NCBI GenBank assembly: GCA_030627585.1
Contig: DAOURU010000060.1
Span: 1 to 6,755, forward strand
Length of the DNA: 6,755 nucleotides
Origin: Bacillota bacterium
GTDB taxonomy: Bacteria > Bacillota > DSM-12270 > Thermacetogeniales > Thermacetogeniaceae
Reading direction: 5' to 3'
Both the position numbers and the translations under genes were made by a program. Of this stretch, positions 1 to 6,755 are shown one piece after another; position 1 is the stretch's first letter; each line of letters starts with the position of its first letter. The notes under the pieces were generated by a model that was given only the letters and a program-made list of their open reading frames with translations, had not been told where the DNA came from and made no database searches.

Positions 1-557
1 ACCAGTCAATTACGGATTTCAGCACGGGGTCGGGCTACCTGCAACACATCATTAATGAAGGGGACCGCCTGACCCTGCGCGCTCTCGCGAAGGCGGCCAT
101 AATCCTTTCCGACAACATCGCCTACAGGATGATCAAGCGCCTGCTGGGACCCGAGAATGTCGTGCAGTTTATGAGCGCCCTGGGGGGAGTGAACCCCCGG
201 CCTGATGGGGACGATTACACAACACCCCGCGATCAGGGGTTGTACCTGCAAGGCGTTCTGGGCTTCGCGAAGCGGCAGCCTGAATTGGGGAAAATGCTCC
301 TCGATGACCTTGCGCATCCCCTCTGGCACTACGGCCTCCCCGCGCTTCTCCCCGACGAGATTAGAGTGGCCCACAAAGAAGGCGATCTTGCAGGAGTCGC
401 TAATGATGCCGGCATCATCTTTGCTCCTGATCGCCCTTATATTCTTGCCATTCTATCTCAAAACCAGCCGGACGTTCCCGCTGCTTTTCAGGAAATTGCA
501 GCAATCTCCAAACTGGTTTTTGACTACCAGTACCATCTCGCCTCCAATGCTCTTTAA
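1..557 (+). CDS. Serine hydrolase of beta-lactamase/PBP-like fold, 3' part only
   Basis: The gene enters from the left edge; the reading frame starts at base 3 and gives 184 residues to the TAA at 555-557. The N-terminal part, with the expected SxxK nucleophile motif, lies outside the window. Visible are an SDN triad (fragment residues 36-38, bases 108-116), the typical preceding helix (GDRLTLRALAKAAIILSDN), a TTPRD segment after the omega-loop region (73-77), and a KEG triad (125-127) in the place of the KTG box, preceded by His as in many class A-like enzymes. These are the second and third motifs of the penicillin-recognising serine hydrolase family. The omega loop looks short and lacks the ExxLN motif with the deacylating Glu of true class A beta-lactamases, so a cell-wall peptidase or a hydrolase of unknown substrate is more likely than drug resistance. 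It converges on sufB. The fold is fairly sure; the substrate is unknown. Confidence 0.8.
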   Translation, partial: QSITDFSTGSGYLQHIINEGDRLTLRALAKAAIILSDNIAYRMIKRLLGPENVVQFMSALGGVNPRPDGDDYTTPRDQGLYLQGVLGFAKRQPELGKMLLDDLAHPLWHYGLPALLPDEIRVAHKEGDLAGVANDAGIIFAPDRPYILAILSQNQPDVPAAFQEIAAISKLVFDYQYHLASNAL

Positions 558-607
558 GCGCTCGGCGTCCGGCAACAATCCGGTTTGAACAGGTTTAAAG
601 TAGATGA

Positions 608-1825
608 CTATAAAGCGGACTGCCTGCTTACTTCAATCGCCTGCTGGACTTCTTCTTCCAGTTCAGGAGGAAGTCCCATGATCTTTACGTTCAGAAAACC
701 CCGGACAATGGTAGCAGTCGCCTCCTCTTCAGTAAGCCCGCGCGCCATCAGGTATTCGATTTCTTCTTCCGCAATTTTGCCGACTGCAGCTTCGTGGGAG
801 AGTTCCACTCCCTCTACCCGCGCTTCCAGCTCCGGAACCGCGTAGATCACTCCTTCAGGTGCCAGCATCAGCCCCCGGCACTCCAGATGCCCTTTCACAT
901 TTGGGACCTCACCTACCAGGTGGCCCCGGTTGATAATATGCCCTCCCTTCGTTATCGAACGGGCAATGATTTCCGCCCGGCTTTTTTCTCCCCGCAGGAC
1001 GACCCGCGATCCCACATCGAGGCGGGATCCCGGCTGGCCTACAAGAATTGAATGGTAGCGGGCGAGACTTCCGTCTCCTACGAGATATGCGGTAGGGTAC
1101 ATCTGGAGGCTGCGGACGGGGCGCATGCAAATATAATTGGAGAGAAAAACGCCTCCCTCCTCGACAATGGTGCCCGTCCGGGGGCGCACCGCCACATCTT
1201 CAGCCCAGCTGTGGATCATGGTAAAGCTTAGTTTCGCGTTTTTCTTGATATAAAACTCTGACACTCCAACGTGCATTCCTGATTCTACACCATGACCCGT
1301 TGTACAGCCGGTAATAATATGAAGCTCCGAACCCTCCTCCGCAATGACGATATTATGAACATCCTGAATTAATCCTTCCTGCGTAATGTAAAGGCAAGCC
1401 TGAATGGGGTATACCGCCTTTACTCCCGGGAGTGCCCGGATAAAGTAGCCGTGCTCGCGATGGAGTTCGGCCCGCGCCGTATATTTATCGGCGTCCACCG
1501 CAACAGTGCGCCAGTAATAATCTTCCAACCAGGGGTAACGTTCTAAAGCCTCGGTAATACTTAAAACTTCGAGTCCTTCCTGGAGAACGCTGGTATGAAT
1601 TACCGAATGATCTTTCTGGATGTATGTTCCGGTTCTTTCCTTTTCTGTAATATCGACTCCGGCCCTGATCATGTCCCTTTGTTCTGCTTGGGAAAGATCC
1701 TCTAAGCGTGTTAAACTAGGGTGGGGTTCTCCTTCCTCTCGATATTGACGAAAATCAATCTCATCCCCGCAAGTATCCTGTTTTTCAACTGCCTTCCGGG
1801 CTTTCAAGCGTTTTTCCTCTTGCAT
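608..1825 (-). CDS. sufB: Fe-S cluster assembly scaffold SufB (SufB/SufD family, minimal SMS type)
   Basis: This is the scaffold on which Fe-S clusters are built in the cytoplasm, partner of the SufC ATPase. The protein has 405 residues, shorter than the 465-495 of classical SufB. The N-terminal part contains the AGVDITEKERTGTYIQKDHSVI block (55-76) typical of archaeal and anaerobe SufB/D proteins. The middle (about 155-330) is the beta-helix core. The C-terminal SufC-binding part has SHEAAVGKI (343-351) and a helical tail. By my alignment from memory, C316 in HLECRGLML corresponds to the E. coli SufB cluster cysteine C405, and H344-E345 to H433-E434. The start ATG (1823-1825) is fixed by an AGGAGGG site six bases upstream, which overlaps the sufC stop. 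Only sufC is co-transcribed; no sufD, sufS or sufU follows. A SufB homodimer is therefore inferred. The name smsB would be equally apt. Confidence 0.9.
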   Translation of the reverse strand: MQEEKRLKARKAVEKQDTCGDEIDFRQYREEGEPHPSLTRLEDLSQAEQRDMIRAGVDITEKERTGTYIQKDHSVIHTSVLQEGLEVLSITEALERYPWLEDYYWRTVAVDADKYTARAELHREHGYFIRALPGVKAVYPIQACLYITQEGLIQDVHNIVIAEEGSELHIITGCTTGHGVESGMHVGVSEFYIKKNAKLSFTMIHSWAEDVAVRPRTGTIVEEGGVFLSNYICMRPVRSLQMYPTAYLVGDGSLARYHSILVGQPGSRLDVGSRVVLRGEKSRAEIIARSITKGGHIINRGHLVGEVPNVKGHLECRGLMLAPEGVIYAVPELEARVEGVELSHEAAVGKIAEEEIEYLMARGLTEEEATATIVRGFLNVKIMGLPPELEEEVQQAIEVSRQSAL

Positions 1826-1831
1826 CTATTT

Positions 1832-1838
1832 CCCTCCT
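1832..1838 (-). promoter_or_regulatory. sufB ribosome binding site overlapping the sufC stop
   Basis: On the minus strand AGGAGGG lies six bases before the sufB ATG and shares bases with the TAG stop of sufC. It fixes the sufB start and suggests translational coupling of SufC and SufB. Confidence 0.85.
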
Positions 1839-2601
1839 ATACTAGACAACGAGTGCACTCGCCATACCCCAGCTCGTGAATGCAGCCCAGGAGTTCGCGC
1901 GGGTTAAGCCCGCTGCAAGAAAGCTGCCCCTCATAAAGGACATGCCCCACATCTGCAGGCACATAATCGAGAATAAAACCGGTATGGGTAATTATAAGTC
2001 CTGACTTCCGCCGGCCCTCTTTAATCTCCCGCCGCGAACATTCCCGCTTCTGAAAACTGTCTTTTTGTAAAAGCTGGTTGATGGCATGTCCAATCAAGGC
2101 AATGTTTTCCAGATCTACTCCTGATTCCGGTTCATCAAGGAGCACTAAATCAGGATCTTGGGCAAGGAGTTGAAGTAATTCGGAACGCTTGATTTCACCT
2201 CCGGAAAAGCCAAAATTGACATCGCGGGGTAAAAAAGAAATAAAATTTAAAGATTTAGCCATTTCCTCAATGCCGTCTACTTTTTCCTGCCCGGAAATTC
2301 TTAAAAGATCGTACATAGAAATGCCCCGGAGTACCGGGGGGCGCTGAAAGGCGATTCCAAGCCCCCGCTGTGCGCGCTCATGCACGGAAAGCGGGGTAAT
2401 ATCCTCTCCCCTAAAAAATATTTTTCCACCGGCAACACGGTACCTCTTAAAGCCCATAATCGCACCAAGCAAACTTGACTTGCCGGAACCATTGGGGCCA
2501 AAAAGAACATGCGTCTCCCCCGGTTTAATGTGGAGATTAACACCTTGAAGAATCTGCTTATCCCCTACGGTAACGTGAAGATCCTCTATTTTGAGCATCA
2601 T
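1837..2601 (-). CDS. sufC: Fe-S cluster assembly ATPase SufC (ABC-type)
   Basis: This soluble ABC ATPase drives cluster assembly on SufB. With the ATG at 2599-2601 it has 254 residues, the normal SufC size; a second ATG follows directly. Motifs in this numbering: Walker A GPNGSGKS (35-42), Q-loop Q86 in AFQRPP, signature FSGGE (132-136) in the SufC-typical context GFSGGEIKR, Walker B LVLLDEPESGVD (152-163, catalytic E157), and H-loop H206 in ITHTG. Two features differ from E. coli-type SufC: a basic insert of roughly 16 residues (about 181-198) between the D-loop helix and the H-loop strand, and a cysteine-rich tail (C229, C240, C249, C252) ending in a CxxC. The start is supported by a GAGGG site five bases upstream. 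A longer in-frame reading from a TTG at 2691 would run through the promoter and is rejected. It is the first gene of a two-gene operon with sufB. Confidence 0.93.
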   Translation of the reverse strand: MMLKIEDLHVTVGDKQILQGVNLHIKPGETHVLFGPNGSGKSSLLGAIMGFKRYRVAGGKIFFRGEDITPLSVHERAQRGLGIAFQRPPVLRGISMYDLLRISGQEKVDGIEEMAKSLNFISFLPRDVNFGFSGGEIKRSELLQLLAQDPDLVLLDEPESGVDLENIALIGHAINQLLQKDSFQKRECSRREIKEGRRKSGLIITHTGFILDYVPADVGHVLYEGQLSCSGLNPRELLGCIHELGYGECTRCLV

Positions 2602-2606
2602 AACCA

Positions 2607-2611
2607 CCCTC
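2607..2611 (-). promoter_or_regulatory. sufC ribosome binding site
   Basis: GAGGG on the minus strand, five bases before the ATG at 2601 and eight before the ATG at 2598. It decides the sufC start against a 30-residue N-terminal extension. Confidence 0.7.
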
Positions 2612-2640
2612 AATTGAAATTCACCATAAAAATCAATATA

Positions 2641-2669
2641 AGTATTAATCATCAAGCAGTATTCGTCAA
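2641..2669 (-). promoter_or_regulatory. Predicted sigma-A-type promoter of sufCB
   Basis: On the minus strand TTGACG (2669-2664, five of six matches to the -35 consensus) is followed after 17 bases by AATACT (2646-2641, four of six matches to the -10). Transcription would start near 2634, giving a leader of about 33 bases before the sufC ATG. The region is clearly more AT-rich than the flanking genes. The -10 hexamer also occurs as a second copy just after the -35 (2663-2658). No operator for a known Fe-S regulator was recognised. Confidence 0.6.
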
Positions 2670-2722
2670 GTCCTGCAAAAAACCTTCTCAAATAAAATTT
2701 TTCATCCCTTCAGTTGGTTGCA

Positions 2723-3169
2723 CTAGAAGGAGAGCAGTTCTTTCACCAGGGGGCCATAGACAGGAAGGTGCAGGGTTAACCAGCTCAAGAAAGGAGAAAC
2801 CAGGATGATGATAATGAATGCAGCAACAAGCAGGAGCGAAATTTTTATCCTCTCTCCCCCCAGGGCTGCCTTGTTCCTCGAGATCATGCGCTTGGGGTTC
2901 AACGGCAGGCCTTTCTCCTGGTAATGAGCCGCTTTTAAGAGTTCCTCCCGAAACTCCTCACTCCAACCGTCAGGCAATCGGTTTTCGCAAACCCAATCTC
3001 GCAATTCCCGGCGCAGCCTCTCGCTCTTGGCCCGCCACCGGAAGTAAAGAGCATAACAGGAGGGGCAGGATTGCAGGTGATGATTGATTTTCTCTCCTTC
3101 CCGGCAGTCAAGATCGTGACCTAAATAGGCGAGTATGCGCCTGCGCACGGATTCACACTCGGAGGCCAA
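2723..3169 (-). CDS. Anti-sigma factor-like zinc-finger membrane protein
   Basis: Predicted to hold the sigma-like protein encoded just upstream. In the 148-residue reading from TTG at 3169, the N-terminal cytoplasmic part has H31-x3-C35-x2-C38, the core of the zinc-binding anti-sigma (ZAS-type) motif, with further cysteines C5 and C22. A charged helical segment (about 45-62) follows. There is one membrane segment at about 110-131 (LLLVAAFIIIILV region) and a short outer tail of roughly 18 residues. Start choice: AGGTGG (3183-3178) overlaps the sigma stop and sits eight bases before the TTG. The alternative GTG codons at 3181 and 3178 would lie inside that site and have no site of their own; with them the protein has 151-152 residues. 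Zinc binding and sigma binding are inferred from the motif and the neighbour. The signal sensed is unknown. Confidence 0.75.
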   Translation of the reverse strand: MASECESVRRRILAYLGHDLDCREGEKINHHLQSCPSCYALYFRWRAKSERLRRELRDWVCENRLPDGWSEEFREELLKAAHYQEKGLPLNPKRMISRNKAALGGERIKISLLLVAAFIIIILVSPFLSWLTLHLPVYGPLVKELLSF

Positions 3170-3177
3170 AATATACA

Positions 3178-3183
3178 CCACCT
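3178..3183 (-). promoter_or_regulatory. Ribosome binding site of the anti-sigma gene, overlapping the sigma stop
   Basis: AGGTGG on the minus strand includes the last two bases of the sigma gene's TAG. It lies eight bases before a TTG codon at 3169 and overlaps both upstream GTG candidates, which points to the TTG as start and to tight translational coupling of the pair. Confidence 0.5.
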
Positions 3184-3664
3184 AATCCGGTACTGCGAGG
3201 GAGGATAAAACCGCCCCCAAAGCTTCTGAAACCTCCTCTTCCCGTTTCCCGACAAGCGCCGCGATTTCCTGCAGCGTTAAATTTTCTAAATAACGCAAGA
3301 CAACGAGGCGGCGTTCCGGTGCATTTAACTGAAGTACTGACTGCAATAAGGTATCTGCCTCTTTCGTAACCTCTTGATCTGAAGAGTCAAGCTGAATATC
3401 TGTTTTTCGTTTTTTAAGGCGCTTCAGCGCAGTTTCGGCAAGTATGCGGCTGATAAAACTTTGAAAGGCTCCCCGTTTTGCCGCCGCCTGGATTTGAGAC
3501 CAGGCAACAAGGAGCCCCTGGGCCATAATTAGTTTTGTCTCCCCGGTGCTTCCCGAAAGAAGCCAAACCTTATTAAAAAGAGCTGGAAGGCACTGTTCGA
3601 CCAGTATCCAAAAGGCCTCAATATTGCCGCGTTCTGCCTGAGCAAGAAGATAATATTGATACAC
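3182..3664 (-). CDS. Divergent sigma-70/ECF-like factor
   Basis: A 160-residue protein with the two-domain layout of ECF sigma factors. Residues about 6-88 resemble region 2 (LLAQAERGNIEAFWILVEQ, then a helix ending in LKRLKKRK). Residues about 105-156 are region 4 with a helix-turn-helix (LNAPERRLVVLRYLENLTLQEIAALVGK). Two points are odd. The acidic DAEDLVQE-type block of region 2 is replaced by GETKLIMAQG (41-50), and the expected recognition helix (REEEVSEALGAVL, 141-153) is acidic where active factors usually carry Arg or Lys. The start is GTG (3662-3664) with a strong GGAGG that is rather close, three bases away. It lies 20 bp after pyk and abuts the anti-sigma gene, so it was probably transcribed with the glycolytic genes. 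Membership in the sigma-70 superfamily is likely; activity as a promoter-specific sigma factor is less sure. Confidence 0.75.
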   Translation of the reverse strand: MYQYYLLAQAERGNIEAFWILVEQCLPALFNKVWLLSGSTGETKLIMAQGLLVAWSQIQAAAKRGAFQSFISRILAETALKRLKKRKTDIQLDSSDQEVTKEADTLLQSVLQLNAPERRLVVLRYLENLTLQEIAALVGKREEEVSEALGAVLSSLAVPD

Positions 3665-3684
3665 GCTCCTCCCCCCGGAAAAGC

Positions 3685-5436
3685 TTAGAGCACCGTGGTC
3701 GCGCCCCGGTAAATGAGACCGCGCATGCTGTCGACGGTAATTGTGCCTCCATCCTTAAGAATGCCCATCGCTCCCTCTACACCTACAACAACAGGAATTC
3801 CTAAATTTAAACCAACAATCGCGGCATGGGATGTGAGACCGCCTTCCTCGGTAATAACCGCTCCCGCTTTCCGCATACCGGGAATAAAATCCCGATCCGT
3901 ACTCGAGGCCACTAAAATATCTCCTGTATTTACCTTTACTATAGCTTCTTCAGGTTTTTTACAAATCCGGACGCGGCCGATCACCGCCCGGTTTCCGATC
4001 CCTGTCCCGCGCGCCAGTACTTCTCCCACAATATGAACCTTTAAGAGGTTGGTTGTCCCGGGGATGCCTACAGGAACTCCGGCAGTAATGACGATTAAAT
4101 CGCCGCATTTAATTAATCCCTCAGCAAGACCGGTATCTACAGCCTCCTGGATCATTTCATCAGTGTTTGATGTTTGAGAAATCTTCAGCGCCTGGACCCC
4201 CCATACAAGGCAAAGCTCCCGGCGTGCTTTTTCGCTTGGAGTCACCGCCACGATCGGGGCGCGCGGTCGATATTTCGATACCATCCGGGCCGTAAAACCG
4301 GATTTCGTGGCAGTAACAATGGCAGCAGCGCCTAAATCTTGAGCTGTTGTACATGTCGCATGGCTAATGGCATCGGTTATCGTGCGGGGCGCCGCAGCCG
4401 CCTTTTTTCTAAGCAAGAGCGCATAATCCAGTGACTTTTCGGTGCGTTCAGCAATCCGTGCCATTACCCGGACGGCTTCTACCGGATACCTTCCGGCTGC
4501 CGTTTCCCCGGAAAGCATCACCGCATCTGTTCCATCCAAAATGGCATTGGCCACATCACTTGCTTCAGCCCTGGTAGGACGCGGGTTCTGGATCATGGAT
4601 TCCAGCATTTGAGTTGCGGTGACTACAGGCTTGCCTGCACGGTTGCACTTCTCGATAATTTTCTTTTGAATTAAAGGAACCTCTTCCGTGGGAATCTCAA
4701 CCCCCAGATCCCCACGCGCCACCATAATCCCATTTGCAACCTTGATAATTTCATCAAGGTTCTTAACTCCTTCCTCGTTTTCGATCTTCGCAATAATATG
4801 AATGTCGGCATCGCGGGCTTCCAGCAAGCGCCTGACGGCTATAACATCCGCAGCCCGCCGCACAAACGATGCCGCAATAAAATCCACCCCGTGTTCAATT
4901 CCAAAATCAATATCAGCTTTATCCTGCTCCGTCACCGCAGGTAAATCGAGGGGAACGCCCGGGAGATTAACCCCTTTCCGGTTCGTCAGTTCCCCACCGA
5001 AAATTACTTCACAATCTACCTCCGCATCTCTTGCCTCGATCACTCTTAGGCCAATCATCCCATCAGCAAGGAGGACCCTATCTCCTGGTTTGACGGACCG
5101 CGGCAGTCCCTTGTAAGTAACAGAGATCCGGTTTTCATCCCCCTCAATCTCTTCTGTAGTTAGGGTCACCTGCGCCCCCTCGCGCAGGGTAACTTTCCCT
5201 CCTTTTAGCAGCCCAATGCGAATTTCGGGGCCCTTGGTATCCAGCATCACCGCTAAATTGCTCCCGAGTTCGGCTGCTGCCTGGCGCAACTTATCAATCC
5301 GCGCTCTGTGTTCTTCATGCGTACCATGAGAAAAATTCAACCGCGCCACGTTCATCCCGGCTTTTATTAACCCCATCATCACTTCCAGGGAATTACTGGC
5401 CGGCCCAATTGTACAGACAATTTTTGTTTTTCTCAT
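3685..5436 (-). CDS. pyk: Pyruvate kinase with C-terminal PEP-utilizer-type domain
   Basis: Converts phosphoenolpyruvate and ADP to pyruvate and ATP, the last step of glycolysis. It has 583 residues, against about 470 for E. coli-type enzymes. Motifs: ARLNFSHG (31-38; R32, N34, S36), LDTKGPEIR (65-73), the B domain (about 72-168), AKIEN with K217 and E219, VARGDLGVEI (239-248), TATQMLESM (273-281), then the C-terminal allosteric domain (about 345-470). The Glu in GPE (E71) is the residue associated with K+-dependent pyruvate kinases. Residues about 475-583 form the extra domain known from Geobacillus stearothermophilus; it retains GGLTSHAA (532-539), with H537 at the phosphohistidine position of PEP synthase and PTS enzyme I. 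The ATG has AGGAG seven bases upstream. It follows pfkA by 47 bp. Confidence 0.97.
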   Translation of the reverse strand: MRKTKIVCTIGPASNSLEVMMGLIKAGMNVARLNFSHGTHEEHRARIDKLRQAAAELGSNLAVMLDTKGPEIRIGLLKGGKVTLREGAQVTLTTEEIEGDENRISVTYKGLPRSVKPGDRVLLADGMIGLRVIEARDAEVDCEVIFGGELTNRKGVNLPGVPLDLPAVTEQDKADIDFGIEHGVDFIAASFVRRAADVIAVRRLLEARDADIHIIAKIENEEGVKNLDEIIKVANGIMVARGDLGVEIPTEEVPLIQKKIIEKCNRAGKPVVTATQMLESMIQNPRPTRAEASDVANAILDGTDAVMLSGETAAGRYPVEAVRVMARIAERTEKSLDYALLLRKKAAAAPRTITDAISHATCTTAQDLGAAAIVTATKSGFTARMVSKYRPRAPIVAVTPSEKARRELCLVWGVQALKISQTSNTDEMIQEAVDTGLAEGLIKCGDLIVITAGVPVGIPGTTNLLKVHIVGEVLARGTGIGNRAVIGRVRICKKPEEAIVKVNTGDILVASSTDRDFIPGMRKAGAVITEEGGLTSHAAIVGLNLGIPVVVGVEGAMGILKDGGTITVDSMRGLIYRGATTVL

Positions 5437-5483
5437 CAGACCTCTCCTTTTTCAAGCTCCTTCGAGATTTACCCTGATTGGGG

Positions 5484-6482
<999 letters not shown>

Positions 6483-6496
6483 TTATTTTTTCCCTC

Positions 6497-6755
6497 TTAA
6501 AACTTCCCTATGCTCCGGAGGCGATCCCAGCGCCTGGAAACGAGTTCCTCGGAGTTCATTTGTTTTAATTCTTGCAGCCTTCTACGAAGTTCCAATCGCA
6601 AATTTTCGGCTGCCCCTTGAGGGTCGCGGTGGGCACCCCCCAGGGGTTCCGGAATGATTCCATCAACAACTCCCAATTCAAGCAGTTCGGGGGCTGTAAT
6701 CTTCAGCGCGGCAGCTGCTTCCGGGGCGCGTCCGGCGTCCTTCCAGAGAATCGCC
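6497..6755 (-). CDS. accA: Acetyl-CoA carboxylase carboxyltransferase subunit alpha, C-terminal part only
   Basis: The gene runs in from the right edge; the last 85 residues are visible, ending with TAA at 6499-6497. The fragment carries the hallmark C-terminus of AccA: ILWKDAGRAPEAAAALKIT, LLELGVVDGIIPEPLGGAH RD and then a charged helical tail (about residues 50-82 of the fragment). AccA pairs with AccD to transfer the carboxyl group from carboxybiotin to acetyl-CoA, forming malonyl-CoA for fatty acid synthesis in the cytoplasm. About three quarters of the usual 315-325 residue protein is outside the window. The gap to pfkA is 44 bp and shows no clear terminator, so co-transcription with pfkA and pyk is likely. 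By analogy with Bacillus, accD may lie just upstream, beyond the edge. Confidence 0.95.
   Translation of the reverse strand, partial: AILWKDAGRAPEAAAALKITAPELLELGVVDGIIPEPLGGAHRDPQGAAENLRLELRRRLQELKQMNSEELVSRRWDRLRSIGKF

Noticed and set aside
552..600. Possible hairpin between the convergent ends of the hydrolase and sufB (CTTTAAGC with GTTTAAAG)
   Set aside because: The eight-pair stem includes a wobble pair, is AT-rich, encloses a 33-base loop and has no T-run on either strand; not convincing as a terminator.
2301..2543. Other open frames inside known genes, such as this one within sufC, and those opposite accA, pfkA, pyk and sufB
   Set aside because: They overlap well-supported genes fully, have no good ribosome binding sites, and their products are low-complexity or lack recognisable domains.
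2602..2691. N-terminal extension of SufC by 30 residues from a TTG at 2691
   Set aside because: It would overlap the predicted promoter, does not match SufC proteins, and the ATG at 2601 has a well-spaced ribosome binding site and gives the family length.
2681..2735. Terminator after the anti-sigma gene (CCTTCT ... AGAAGG followed by a T-run)
   Set aside because: The six-pair stem would close a loop of about 36 bases, and the alternative pairing with GAAGGG is as weak; a terminator is plausible by position but not shown by the sequence.

Overview
This window most resembles the chromosome of an anaerobic, probably thermophilic Gram-positive bacterium (Clostridia or Peptococcaceae-like Firmicutes). 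The evidence is the accA-pfkA-pyk gene order, a pyruvate kinase carrying the extra C-terminal phosphohistidine-type domain known from Bacillus/Geobacillus-type enzymes, strong AGGAGG-type ribosome binding sites, GTG/TTG starts, and a two-gene SufC-SufB Fe-S assembly locus of the kind found in anaerobes and archaea. The taxon is inferred; no rRNA or marker gene is present.

Layout: positions 1-557 (+ strand) hold the 3' part of a serine hydrolase of the class A beta-lactamase/PBP-like fold. Everything else is on the minus strand, so in transcription order it runs from right to left. First is the 3' end of accA (6497-6755), then pfkA (5484-6452), pyk (3685-5436), a small divergent sigma-70/ECF-like gene (3182-3664) and a zinc-finger, single-TM anti-sigma-like gene (2723-3169). 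All gaps in this run are 50 bp or less and I see no convincing terminator in them, so it may be a single operon. A 121-bp AT-rich gap (2602-2722) with a good sigma-A-like promoter separates it from sufC (1837-2601) and sufB (608-1825), which are 11 bp apart. The sufB end converges on the hydrolase end across a 50-bp gap.

How the genes work together: AccA supplies half of the acetyl-CoA carboxyltransferase for malonyl-CoA and fatty acid synthesis, while PfkA and Pyk catalyse the two classical control steps of glycolysis. The downstream sigma/anti-sigma pair is probably a membrane-linked regulatory module whose target is unknown; both the sigma region-2 core and its recognition helix are unusual. 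SufC (ATPase) and SufB (scaffold) would form a minimal Fe-S cluster assembly machine with no SufD, SufS, SufU or SufE gene beside it, matching the arrangement called SMS (SUF-like minimal system). I found no CRISPR array, mobile element, tRNA or rRNA. The least ordinary items are the atypical sigma/anti-sigma pair at the end of a central-metabolism operon and the cysteine-rich tail of SufC.
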